Source: Dimorphilus gyrociliatus
Lineage: Eukaryota > Annelida > Polychaeta > Dinophilidae
DNA: 64,000 nucleotides
Direction of reading: 5' to 3'
Assembly (NCBI GenBank): GCA_904063045.1
Contig: CAJFCJ010000015.1
Span: 496,001 to 560,000 of the forward strand
In this document: piece after piece, positions 13,160-25,400 of the stretch
Numbering within the stretch: the stretch's first letter is position 1
Layout of the letters: the number at the start of each line of letters is the position of its first letter
Translations under genes and position numbers: made by a program
The notes under the pieces: model-generated
What the model was told of the DNA's origin: nothing
The model's input: only the letters and a program-made list of their open reading frames with translations
Databases searched by the model: none

Positions 13160-13629
13160 TAGACTTGTTTGGATTAGACTTATATACAATATAGCGAGCT
13201 TCCGTTTCTGTATATAATATTCATAGCTTTTTTATGACGGATGCAACTGTATCATACTTCTGTCTAGTCAAATAAGACAAAAAACATATCAAACATTTTT
13301 TTACCCTCTTAATTTACTATTTAATCTGTTTTAATCCTTGAAAAATAATTGGAAAAATATTAAATTTTATGATCGTTTATTTGTAGACAGAGTATATTTT
13401 TGTACACATGAGATTTTTCTTTGACTCTTTTTTTCCGTTATTTGATTTAAAAACATGTCTGCTGCATATATTTTACATTAATACATTTTTTAGACAATCT
13501 TTCGAATAATACTGAAATGCTTCTGAAAATACTGAATTTGTCTTTAAAAGTTCATACATCCCATAAAGCTATTATTATGCCATAATAGATAGATAATATA
13601 TTTACTACTTCTTTATCAGAAAGATCCTT
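13160..13629. other. 3' flank between convergent genes
   Basis: The stretch between the PALS1 stop and the stop of the minus-strand gene starting at 14194. It presumably carries both 3' UTRs. No open frame or RNA gene is visible. Confidence 0.5.
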
Positions 13630-14194
13630 TTAGAATAGTCTAAATAATCTGTTGGTTAAATACATATCGGACACGTACCTGTGTTTGAAAAGATATTATT
13701 GCACGATTTATATTGGTTAGTAATATTAATATTAAATATTTATGTCTTTTTATAATATACCTCGTCATCGGACTATTGATTTTGGGAAATTCTTTTACAT
13801 CTTCTAATGTATTTTCTGGAGTGGTTGCATCCAAAGTTCCCCAGTTTGGAGGTCGTCTCCTAAGAGCTGAACCTCTTGATGGCATCATCTGCCTGAGAAC
13901 AGACCACTCTTGGCTGCGTGTTGATGGTCTAGAGTTCTCATAAGATTCTATTAAACCTTCTCCGGGTTCTGGTAATTCCGTTCTCGAATTATACCAATTC
14001 TTATCGATCGATGGCAATTTGGAATGGTCGATTATCGGTTTATAGCGAGCAACGGGTTTCATAGATCTAAGATCCGTTGGTACATACCTTTGTACTACCC
14101 AGGTAGTTTCCAAACGAGATTTATCTGTAGGACTTCCATAATTTGGAGCTGTGTGCTTATAAGCTCCGAAATTACCCGAGCTTACCCAAGCCAT
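13630..14194 (-). CDS. Small two-exon protein of unknown function
   Basis: Exons (minus) 14194-13761 and 13678-13630 join in phase through a GTATAT donor and a CACAG acceptor to give 160 residues ending NRLFRLF. The ATG at 14194 opens directly into non-repetitive coding-looking sequence (MAWVSSGNFGAYKH). The product is soluble, without signal peptide or membrane segment, and rich in Pro, Arg, Ser and Thr, with short motifs such as RPSTRSQEWS and RRRPPNWGTLD. I do not recognise the family. Small Pro/Arg-rich proteins of this look are common among axonemal microtubule inner proteins, but that is only a guess. The gene converges on PALS1. The clean phase match at the intron argues that the gene is real. 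Confidence 0.7.
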
Positions 14195-15453
14195 TCCGTC
14201 TCATTTATGACATTCTTCCACTTACTTGTTTGCTGTTGCTATGTAGTTACATAGCCTATTTTTTATGTACACACTATTTTGAATTGATATGATATAATCT
14301 ACCAAAGAAGACAGACAGATTAAATAATTATCTCTCAAATCACTCTTTATAAAGAGATTGTTTAAAGAACTTGAAATTAACCTTGAAACTAAGAAAAAAA
14401 CCAATTTAAACTGTCCTTGAAATTCGATAACCTTTTCGCGCCACTTCTCTATCACCAGTTTACTTTTTGCAGCTGGAATCATGGGACGGAAAGCAAAGAA
14501 AATTAACTCTTCCTAAAAGCAAATATAATATACAAAAGTAAAGAAATGCCATCTTGTTGACAAATTGGAAAACTAAGTATAGTATAGCTTACTCTAAAGT
14601 ATACTATACTGTATACTATAAATATGTTTTTATATATGCTCTTTTCTAAAATTAAATTAAATGAGATTTCTCCAAGTAAATTACACCATTTTGATACTTT
14701 TACATAATTAATTACTTCAGACTAAAGATTGATGAGAGTAGAAAAAAAAACCCCTGTAAAATTTTGACATTGAACACTAACTCTATCACCTTGTTCGCTA
14801 TGACGAATTTCATTTTTTCCCCTCCCCAATTCTCTCTTCTTTAAATGACCTTTTTTGATTCTTAAAAATATCTCTTTCTTTTTTTTTCTTTCAATTTCGT
14901 TTTTTTCATTTTTCTAAAGGTGGACGTGGGCGGAAAATTTGCATATCATGAAATCAATCTTGGCTAGCTCAGTATTTCATTCCGTCCTTTTGATTAATCT
15001 TTATAAACAATGATCATTATATTCTACAAATAGAATTTCAAAAATCATATATATAGACAGGCTTTAGATTAAAAAAACAAAAGCATTTTCATTTGTTTGC
15101 CTGCTCGCTTTTGTCTCTTCTTATCTTAGATTAATTAGCACTATAATTTTATTTAAAATAGTTACTTTTAGAATAGAGTCATCTTTCATTTAATAATCCA
15201 TCAAAAACTAAGAGACTCTCTGCCAGATGAAACCATATTTTTTTTCGCATAGTAAACTATTTATATCCTATTAGTAATATGGTATGGATATTAATTAGCC
15301 TTATTTAATCTAATCATTTTGGTTTTCTATCCATTTTATGCTTAATTGAATATAGTTTGAAATAATTATTAGATTATAGATGGCGCTAGTAACACTACAA
15401 ACTTTCAAATATTCGCTGAACACTTTTATTTCGTATCATTTAAAAAAGCATCA
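14195..15453. other. Intergenic region upstream of RNMT
   Basis: Divergent spacer between the orphan gene (-) and the methyltransferase (+). A minus-strand open frame from 14482 begins with a few coding-like residues (MIPAAKSKLVIEKWREKV) but has no partner exon and decays into AT-rich translation. An AGATGGCGCT word lies at 15378. Confidence 0.4.
15378..15387 (+). promoter_or_regulatory. CTCF-like core AGATGGCGCT just upstream of RNMT
   Basis: Sits 67 bases before the RNMT start codon, in a probable promoter or 5' UTR. It is preceded by T, as the CTCF core YAGRKGGCR requires. Confidence 0.35.
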
Positions 15454-17530
15454 ATGGCATCAAACTTGGAAGAAGATAATGCGAAAACTGTTGAAAAGCA
15501 TTACAATAGCTTAAAAGAAGGCAGCTTGATGGAACGTGGACAAAGCAGGATCGTTTACATGCGCAATTTTAACAACTGGATGAAGAGTCAATTAATTTCA
15601 ATGTACCTGAACAAAATTCGTGAAACTAAGAAATCTAAAATAATCACTGTTCTTGATTTGTGTTCAGGGAAGGGAGGGGATCAACTTAAATGGCGGAAGG
15701 GCGGCGTTGAGCATGTAACTTTTGCCGATATAGCTGGAGAATCAGTTAGACAATCCGAACAAAGGTGTGTATTGAAGTTAGCCGGTTCCACGTGGAATTT
15801 TTTATTTGAATCGTGTTTGTTTCTCTTACACTACTCTTTTATATTTTTTTAAGAGGAAAGAGAAGAATTTTCTGCATAGATCGTTTTTAAATTATGTATC
15901 TAAACTGCATAATCGTATATCCCTAACCAATATGCATGCAAAACTCTATTGGCAAAGGGATGGCATCTGCTTACAAAAGTTGTATTGAAAAGATTTTTCA
16001 ATAAGTTCTGATACAAAATATTTCCTCTCTAAGTATTTATTCATAAATATCCAAAAGGCAAAAAAGGAAAGAAAGTATACAGGTCATGTTCTCAATAGCT
16101 TTCATATTAACGTTTATATTTTAAATGATATTTTACATACTTCTGTTCCTGGAAAGCATATATATTTTATTCACTAAGAAATAGAGAACTTATTGGAAAG
16201 TATATTGTTTTTTATGAATCATATGAAAGCAATTAAAATCAATATTCTGGCAAAAATTCTTTTTTATTGTCTAATATGTTAAATTCTCTATCGTTTTCTT
16301 TATATATAATTTTTTTTCATTTGCAGATATCATGAAATGAAATCGAGAATGAGTAAAGAAAGGCATAATAATCAGGTTATATATAGTGCTGAATTTATAA
16401 CGGCTGATTGTGGAAGAGAGCTACTAACTAAACATTATAAATCTCCCATTATCTTCGATTTATGCAGCTGCCAATTTTCTCTTCATTACTCTTTCGAATC
16501 ATTTAAGCAAGCTGAAATTATGATACGTAATGCTTGCGAAAGACTAAGACCTAATGGCTATTTTATTGGTACAACTACGGATGCAAATGAAATTATAAAA
16601 AGATTGCGGAAATCAAAAGACGAGGTTGAATTGTATTAATGCTTGTAGGTGGCGTTTCCTATTTCTATCATTAAAAATTAAATTAAATTTTTTTCGCTTC
16701 TCTTTCCCTCCATGAATGAAGTATAGATAATGAAGGATCAATTGTTAAATTTCACAATCTTATAGTGACTTTAAAATCTTAAAAAATATATATTAAGCCA
16801 TTTAAAAAGCTCGTACAATTCAACCTCTTTAAAGACTAATTCATTTGGAAATGACGTCTTTAGCGTGACATTTGATAAAGATTTTAAAAAAAATGGAACT
16901 CCAGCCTTATTTGGAGGGAGATATGATTTCCATTTGGAAGGTGTTGTTGATTGCCCTGAATTTCTTATTCATTTTGATACTCTTGTTACTATGGTTGAAA
17001 AATACCATATGAAACTTGTATTAAAAAAAAAATTCTCAGAGTTTTATAAAGAACAAATTGCAAATTCTGATGGAAGAGGATTAATAGGTAGAATGCAAGG
17101 GTTAGAGACATATCCACCTCCGGAAAGTGAGAATTTAGTTGGAAACCCTGAAACGGATTATGAGACAGCAAAAAATTTGGTGAAAGATCTCAGAGAAAAG
17201 GGATTAGAAAAAGATCTAACAGACAACGAAATGGCAAAGCAGATCTCTGTTGTAAGTTGACCCAATTTAAATTTTTTATTTAATTGAGTATATACTTGTA
17301 AAATTAATATAAAAATAACGTCCTATCTACGCTATTAATATATCTCTTACTGTTTAATCCTCAGGGTACTCTCTCACAACCTGAGTGGGAAGCGTGTAGT
17401 AAGTAACCCAATTACTTCGGTGTATAATATTGTACCTGAAAACATCTTTTGTTTTTATTTCACAGCTCTCTACATGGTTTTTGCTTTTCAAAAGGACAAA
17501 AATGCTCCTATGCCGTCATCTTCCCTTTAA
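15454..17530 (+). CDS. RNMT: mRNA cap guanine-N7 methyltransferase
   Basis: Exons 15454-15764, 16327-16624, 16835-17251, 17365-17398 and 17466-17530 give 374 residues. The enzyme transfers a methyl group from S-adenosylmethionine to N7 of the guanosine cap of nuclear pre-mRNA. Visible: the cap-enzyme N-terminal signature [18 protein letters not shown]; the SAM-binding loop [67 protein letters not shown]; and a C-terminal [17 protein letters not shown]. It covers the catalytic domain of human RNMT but lacks the long disordered N-terminal extension found there, like several invertebrate forms. The ATG at 15454 is the first in the open frame. An AATAAA at 17545 is a good polyadenylation signal. 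The gene converges with the copper transporter. Confidence 0.95.
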
Positions 17531-18025
17531 ACTGATTATCGTTCAATAAATTGTCATTTGTTAAAAAATTTTATATAGAAATTACAGTACGTGTACCTGT
17601 AATAAAAACTACGACATCATCTTTTAGTGCAATATTTGTTCACTTTTCACTTAATCACTCACTATCATTCAGTTAGTTTTAGCAATGATATTATATAATA
17701 GACCAAAAGATCAACTTATCGCTATGATTCTCTTGATAAGAATTCAAATGGGAAAAACCAGTTGTCTATTTTTTTATACTTCACGTTTAAAGATTCCGAT
17801 TAGATTGATGCATTTTTTGTAATAAAGAATTAGAGGCTAGGAGTTCCATTAGATTTTCATTTTATTTAAATTTTTTTGTAGTTAACTCATTTTTAATTAC
17901 CATTTATCAAAACATTTCTAACAAATATTTAAATGGTATAAACTATACCTCTATACTTTGAGGTCAATTAATTTTTGATAAAACAAGGTTAAATGTCTCG
18001 AAAATAAATTTCAAGAAGAAAAGAA
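17531..18025. other. Spacer between convergent RNMT and copper transporter genes
   Basis: AT-rich 3' flanks. AATAAA at 17545-17550 fits RNMT transcript end formation. No other feature is seen. Confidence 0.5.
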
Positions 18026-18938
18026 TTAATCAATATTTTCTACATTTTGGTGAACTTGAGCTTCAATGGTATGAACTGTTGATTCATAATTAGTTGTTTC
18101 ATTTCCCTGTGGATCATTTATTTCAGGCATCATTCTATCTGTTTCATCATTTTTTTTTTGACTTTCTTCTGAAGCCTTTTGTAAAGCAAATTGACTCCGG
18201 ATTAAACGATTTTCGACTGTTGAACCGAAGATAAAATAACCGACACTTGTACCTTTGTTTAACAAATACATATATAGGTATCAAATTTAATCTAATGTAT
18301 TATTAAATATAATTAACAATATTACCTATTAGAACACAGAAAAATATCCATGTATTATATGTCATTACTACCAGCATGGCTACCAGACCAGACCAATGAT
18401 CTATAAAGCTTAATATTGTCTGTATAAAATGTTTGAACTTCCTGCGTAACAATAAAACTATTAATTACTATTTAAAAATTGCTACGTAAAAAGCCAACGT
18501 ATAGATAGATAACTGCTGTTTACGCCTCGTAGATGCGATTAATAAGGGTGAATCCTCAGGGCTTGTGTTTAGTTGTTTTATCCTATTGTTAATAATATAA
18601 GTAACAAAGTAGAAAATAGAGCAAATAGTTTGCCGACAGTTACAAGCAAAATATATTAACCTCTTTGAGAAAAAGTTGTCTACAACTATTCGAAACCATT
18701 TCAAAAATTCAAGGAAAAATCCGATAAACAAAGCAAAGGCTAAAATTCCTAAAAACTCTGTAGAAACATATAGTATAGCATTTGAAAATTGAGAAGGATA
18801 AACAAACGTTGAAAATTAGAACTTGACCAGCCTTTCAATAAAAAGTTGGACATAGAATGTCCGAAATAAAAGAAACTCTACAAAAATTGAATATATCAAT
18901 ACAAGCTAACTGATATTGATGAATTTTACCTTCATCAT
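18026..18938 (-). CDS. CTR-family high-affinity copper transporter
   Basis: Reconstructed from five minus-strand exons: 18938-18930, 18877-18808, 18757-18499, 18441-18326, 18252-18026; 226 residues. CTR (SLC31) proteins form trimers that import Cu(I) across plasma or endosomal membranes. Visible: a short N-terminus with SFFYFGHSMSNFLLKGW, the usual lead into TM1; TM1 GILAFALFIGFFLEFLKWFR; a cytosolic loop; TM2 with the diagnostic MxxxM (MLVVMTYN); and TM3 carrying GxxxG (GTSVGYFIFG). All three are hallmarks of the family. The first coding exon has only nine bases (MMK) and is the weakest call. The donor of exon 3 may also lie a few codons away. The long hydrophilic tail after TM3, rich in Glu and Asn, is more extended than in human CTR1. 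Head-to-head with ASPM. Confidence 0.85.
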
Positions 18939-19423
18939 TCGTGTGAATCGTCTTTATTAATCATTACCTGATTAATATGGCATTGTTAAAAGTGTGTATT
19001 CAGAAATCTTTAAAACATTACAAAAAATTGACAATAAGGGACTGGACCTTATCATGTGACATGCAGGAAGTTCCATCAGTGTGGTTCCTGTTCCAATTTA
19101 GAACATTATTAGGGAAAAGTTCAGTGATGAAAACCATACTAAAATTTAAATTCCATGTAAAGTAAACGCTCATTGGCCGCTTTAACACAACGCACCAAGT
19201 TGAAGCATTTTTATGTTTTATCAACGAGATTTATCGTTTTTACTGTCTTTTTCTACTTTTAGTTAAAAGATTTTCCAATAATTTCTTGGATAGAGCTCTG
19301 GCTATTTGAACCCTAGCTCTGTAGTTCTAAGAAGTCTCAAAACGTGAGTATTATTCGTGAAATTTAGGTTACGTAGCCGACACCATAAAAAAATTTTATT
19401 TTGAAACTGAACATGTAGGTAAC
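18939..19423. other. Divergent spacer between copper transporter and ASPM
   Basis: 485 bases between the two start codons. It probably holds both promoters. The 62-residue plus-strand and 68-residue minus-strand open frames overlap each other, and neither has exon context. Confidence 0.5.
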
Positions 19424-22400
19424 ATGACAGAAAACATTCCACCAAAAATGAATGAACATAACTTTTCTCATTGCTTTGAGATGAATTATACATCACCTAA
19501 ACAAAAGCCCCCTAATAAAGATAGAAAGGAAGAAATAGAAACTTTAACCTTAGGATCGTTTTGCCGAGCTCCAATTGTCGATTTCGGATTAGTTAAAGTA
19601 AGATAATCCAATTTCAACTAATCTTTCATTTTTGAGTTGTGAAGATCGTATAACCATTATATTTTTAATAGAAAGATAAAACGCAATCTAGAAGATTACG
19701 GCTTAGGAATATTGAAGAATTTGAGCAAATCGTCTCAATAGAAAAATTTCCTTACAAAGCAAACTTCACAATAAATCAAAAAGAAGTTACTGTAGGCCCA
19801 TTAGATACCCAACTTATATCAATGTCGTGGACACCTTCCGCAGGAGGTAACGTTAGGGAGAAAGTTATTTTTAAGTTGAATAGTACAATAAGATTGGAAA
19901 GTATATTATTGGGTAAATGTGAGTCACCTGTAAAACCAAAGCAAAAGGTAAGTTGTAAATTTTTCTATGTAATTCGAAAGTAAATTTGTATGTCTGCTAA
20001 ACAAAAGAAAAAATTGTGGAAACTGCCTAAACCCCCGTCAACCCCATACACGAAAAGTGCTGTAAAGGAACGGTTTCTACAAACGAAAGAAGAATGTAGG
20101 TCTTCATCATTATCTCCTAAAAGAACGACAAAACCTCCGCAGACGGCCTCAGCAAAACGAGAAGTGTTTCGTGAAATTCAACGAAATAAACTCGACGATA
20201 CTGGAGAGATCGGATTTAAGGAAATCAATACAAAAATATTTGACTTTGCTAATCAGGTTCAGTCTACCCCACGAGATACGTATTTCGTCCCAAAAGGAAC
20301 CAATATTAAACAAGAATTACAGTTAAAGCTGTCTGAAGATGAATCTAAGCAAAAGTTAAGCCCAAAAAAGAGATCTTCCGATTTGTTCGACGATAGTTTA
20401 AAGGAGGATGAGGCTAAAGAGTTTAGTGAAGAATTTCATGATTCTCTTAATGATGAAGATAGCAGCACTAAGCAATTGGTTATTGGTCGAGAAACTGTTG
20501 TTAAAGGACGTCCTGATATGGATAATATACCTATTATAGATCACGACTCAGAATCGGTAGCACGTAGGCGTATTTTTCCCGACTTAACAGCAAGCTTAGA
20601 AAAAAATTCTGTAACACGTTTAAAAAGAAGAGCCCGCCGACGAAGCAAAACTGTCACAAAAGAAAAACCAACTTTAGATCTTTCGATAATGCAAGATTCC
20701 TTTGATTCTTCAATGTATGGCAATGACGGCTGTATGCTTGACAATAGTTTGTTACAAAAGACACCAATAAAAAAGATTACAGAAATTGAAAAACCTAAGA
20801 GTAAAGACGGGATTGAAATCTTATCTGGTAACGTAAATAGTACAAGATTTACGGAGCCAAAGCAACTAGATAAACCATTGAAAATTGAATCTCTAAATAA
20901 AACTGATAAAGTAATAAAACCATTAAAGAAAAATCTTATGGCACCACCAAGGGTACTTCCTAAGATGCTGGAAGAAAAAACAAAGAAATCGAATACTTCT
21001 CCAAAAAAAGTCAATTTATCAAGATCAAAAACTATTACTCTTGAAAAATCTATAGCTGTCAAAAGGCGTTCAATTGAAGTAACTCCATTGGATAGCTCAA
21101 AAAAATTGAAGCGTAAAGAAATACAAACGTCTCCCATTACTAAAAGAGGTAACTATCACATCTTTGCGAGGATATAAGATAGTTAATATTTTTTTGATTA
21201 ATATTATTAGGAAGAATAAATGATTCGAAGGTTAATTCGACTCTGTGTTCAAGAATTAAGCCAGTGAAGGGTATACCCCAGGCAAAATTGGTTTTGTCAA
21301 AATCAGTTATGAGTACACGTGTGTTTTTCATTTGACCATTTTAGGCTGCTTTCATTACTTATGTTATTTTATTTTATCCAGCTCTACCAAAACACCCATT
21401 GCCATTTGTTGCTAAAAATATGTATTACGACGAACGTTGGATTGACAAGCAGGAAGCTGGTTTCAAAAGATGGTTAAATTTCGTTTTAACACCATCTGCG
21501 GAGGAGCAAGTTGATACAAAGAAACCTTTAGGTATTAAATTAACTTCAGAATGAGTTTAGACTAACTGTTCAATCTTAACAGTTGATAGGGGCCAGTTAA
21601 ATATAACAACGAATCATGAGAAAACTGTGAAGCTAGCACCAACAAAAGAGATGCTTTCGTTTAAGGCCTATTCTGCTAGGAAGCAATTAAACAAATTGCG
21701 CAGAAAGGCCATATCATTATGGCAAAGAGAAAACGTTATTAAAATATTACATCGTTTAGAAGTTGAAATATGTAGTGAACGCTTAAAAATCAGACCTGAT
21801 AAAAAAATACATGCTGATTTAGGTGGGTTTATTAATAATTACCTTATTAATAATTTACTTCATAAATGACAACTTTTAAAGGTCTGAAATATAAATTATT
21901 GGATGTCTTTCTAAGCTATAATCCGTTATGGCTAAGAATTGCTTTAGAAGTGAGAGTCTTTATATTATGAAATGACTTTGAAAGACATTTTATTAATTTA
22001 ACATTGTGTTTTAGACGGTTTATGGGGAGTTGATTTTGATAAATTCTAATCAGGATATAATAGGATTATCGAAGTTTATTTTAACGCGGGTTCTGAATTC
22101 ACCTGATATTCAAAAAGAATTCGCTCATCCAAATGTTCCTCACCTATATAAGTCAGGTAAAGATTCATTCTCACATTTTTAAAACGTTTATTTGCAAATA
22201 AAGAATGTTGATGAAAATATTTTAGGATATGAAGAAGCAATTGCTCAGCATATATTAAAGAAATTCCTTTGTCTTGTCTTATTTTTGGACTTGGCGAAAA
22301 ATGAGCGATTAATTAATCATGATCCAATCTTATTTTGCATTGATTCAGAATTCAAAGTAAGTGACACTTTATCTTAACACACGTTTAATAATGACATGTT

Positions 22401-25400
22401 TGTGTACATTAGACATCCCGTGATATTTTACTTTACCTGTCCAAGAATTGTTTACAAGGAGAAGGGGATGTTACCCGTCATCTGTCACACCTAGGCTATA
22501 AAGTTACTTACGCGCAAAGAGCTATTGATGAGTATAGTTTTGGCGTAACTAGCTTAGCAACAGACCTAAGAGATGGCGTTAGGCTAACGTAAGCTAAATC
22601 ACAAGCTACCTTGTCTACTTAAAGATACCTTCCTTTTTCAGCCGTGTAATCGAATTACTATTAACCGAATTTACTTTAACGAACCAACTTCGTTTACCAG
22701 CTTTGAGCCGGTTACAAAAGATTCACAATATACAGCTTTGCTTTAAAGCGTTATCCCGGCACTCAGTTGATTTAGGTAGTAAATAAGGGTACTGAATAAT
22801 AGATGTGAACTATTATTTTTCATTTTTATTAATATAGAAAGTGACAATATAGAACCTAAGCACATTACTGATGGCCATAGAGAAAAAACTTTATCACTTT
22901 TGTGGAAAGTTATTCTCAAATTTCAGGTAATTGGTGTTGATTTCTAAATTCACTATTAGGTTTTACTAGGAATTTAAATAAAAACAGGTGGAAATCGGCT
23001 TAAGTGAACAGCAGCTGCGAGAAGAAATTATTTTCTTAACGCGCCATAATTATATTCAAAGGCAGATGGCAGCATTAACTAACGATCGAGAAAAAATTGA
23101 TCTGGGTAATTAGACTTTCATCTCGTTTATTCTAATAAGGAGTTTTTACGTAGTAAATCTTTCTGTTTATAGACGGAAATATCGTCACGTCTACTGGCGA
23201 TACGAAAGTGCAACTTTTATTGAAATGGTGTCAAGCTGTTTGCCTTTGTTATAACATTGAAGTAGAAAACTTTTCGGTTTCGTTTAGCGATGGACGAGTG
23301 CTATGCTATATTATCCGACACTATCATCCTGCCCTTTTACCGGAAGATGCTATACATAACGAAACGACGCAAAGCATGCGTCCGGACAATAAATCTTTCG
23401 ATGAGGATGACATTGGTATTTCTATGCCATAATCAAAAAGGATTTCCATAAAACGGAAATCCTTTTTACTTTTGTTTACATGAACACCAGATCTTATTCT
23501 TTTTTTACCTGATGCAGAAACAAGATATTCGTCGGAATATGATAAATTATTACAAAATGAACAAAAGAACTTCAAAGTTATCAACCAAGCAGTAAGCGAA
23601 TTAGGAGGTGTTCCTATGATGCTTAAGACCTTGGATATATCTGGTACGATACCAGACGAAAAGGTCGATGTTACTTTAATTTCTCTTTCTAAATAAGTTT
23701 GATATGGAGTTAATAACGTTTGCTAATTTTTATTATAGGTTTTAATTACTTACGTCAGTTGTCTTTGCGTTCGCCTATTGGATTTAAGAAGCGAAACCAG
23801 GGCAGCTAGAATTATACAGGTTTCTTTGATCCTTATGAGCCTTTTTTCAACGTTAATTTTATATTTAATTCTTCAGGCGGCATGGAGAAGGCATCACCTT
23901 GAGGGAAGAAAGAAATATTTACACGTAAATTTATTGATTTCAAATTGGGGCTATTGCTCTACATTCTAATACATTTTCAGAAACAACACAATGCCGCTAT
24001 TAAAATACAACATATAGTTCGTCGGTTTTTGAAAAAACGCTTCGAAGAAAGAAAAAAAAAATCGGTTACTGTACTGCAAAGATCTGTAAGAAGATGGCTA
24101 GCGAAACGAAGAATAAACGAAATAAAGAGGGAAAAGGATCGACAAATTGTAGAAGAACACGTTCGTCTGATACAGGTTATTCATTTTCCTTTAATATGAT
24201 TTATCATTACGCTTTGTTTGTTTTTCATTAAAAACTCTATTTTTCTTACATGTTTAAACAGAACTGCATCAGAGTATACATTCTAAGGAAGAAATTAAGC
24301 GCCTTTAAGGAGAAAAAACGGAATGAAGCGGCAACTGTAATTCAGCGTTGGCTATTATCCGTTAAGGCTGCAAGAGCGGCTAGATGTTATTTTTTAACGT
24401 TAAAATCGACTGTTATCCAGTTACAAGCCTTATTCCGGCAAGTTTCAGAGCGTAAAAGATTCTTAAAGAAATTGGAAGCAGTAACAAAAATACAAATATG
24501 GTGGAGATCTATCTTGGAATGCCGTAAAAACAAGCAACGCTTTCAATTTATTAAGAAAGCCGTCATTAGAATTCAAACTCAGTATAGATGCTACTATTAT
24601 AAGAAAAGGTTTACACAGATGAGAAAATCCGCATCTACTATTCAATTGGCGTTTAGGCGTTATGTTGTTAAGAAGGAAGTAAAACGTCAGATAAATGCTG
24701 CTATATGCATACAGAAACACTGGAAAAAGTTCTCTTGCAGAAAAAGCTATTTACACCTTAAACGCAGCGTAATTAAGATCCAAAGTTTATTTAGATGTTA
24801 TCATCAACGAGAGGTTTATTTGAAAGAATACAATGCAACTTTAATAATACAGAAGCGGTGGAGGGCTTTCTTACAAGGGCGTAAACAAAGAATAAATTGT
24901 CAATTGAAAAAAGCTGCTGTCATAACAATACAAAGGGCTTTTAGACGACAGTTACAGAGTAATAAAGAAAGAAACGCTGCAGCTTTAGTTATACAGTCCC
25001 ATTTCAGACGATTTCTATGCATGAAGAATTTTAAATCTACAAAACGAGCTGTTGTGTTTATTCAACGTCGATATAGGGCTACCCGACAAACAACTGCCTG
25101 CATTAAAGAGTTTAGTCAGCTGAAATTTGCAACTATTCTCATACAGTCTCATTTTAGAGGATGGCAATGTAGGAAAAAGTATATTGCCTTGAGAAGAATC
25201 GTCATCTTTACGCAATCTCTCTATAGAATGAAACGAGAAAGAAAGGAATTTCTGAAGATAAAACAGAAAGCTATTTTCATTCAATGCACCTTTAGGGCGA
25301 GTAAGCAACGAAGGCAGTATATTGTACTGAAACGAGCTGTCGTTAAACTTCAGGCTTTATTGAGGATGCGAAGGGAAAGATTACGCTTTGTTACACAACG

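Noticed and set aside
14222-14482. 86-residue minus-strand open frame
   Set aside because: The first 20 residues look coding-like, but no donor/acceptor pair links it to another exon. A 5' exon of the orphan gene could not be shown.
20541-21137. 198-residue minus-strand open frame
   Set aside because: Antisense shadow of ASPM exon 3, whose plus-strand frame is in phase with both neighbours.
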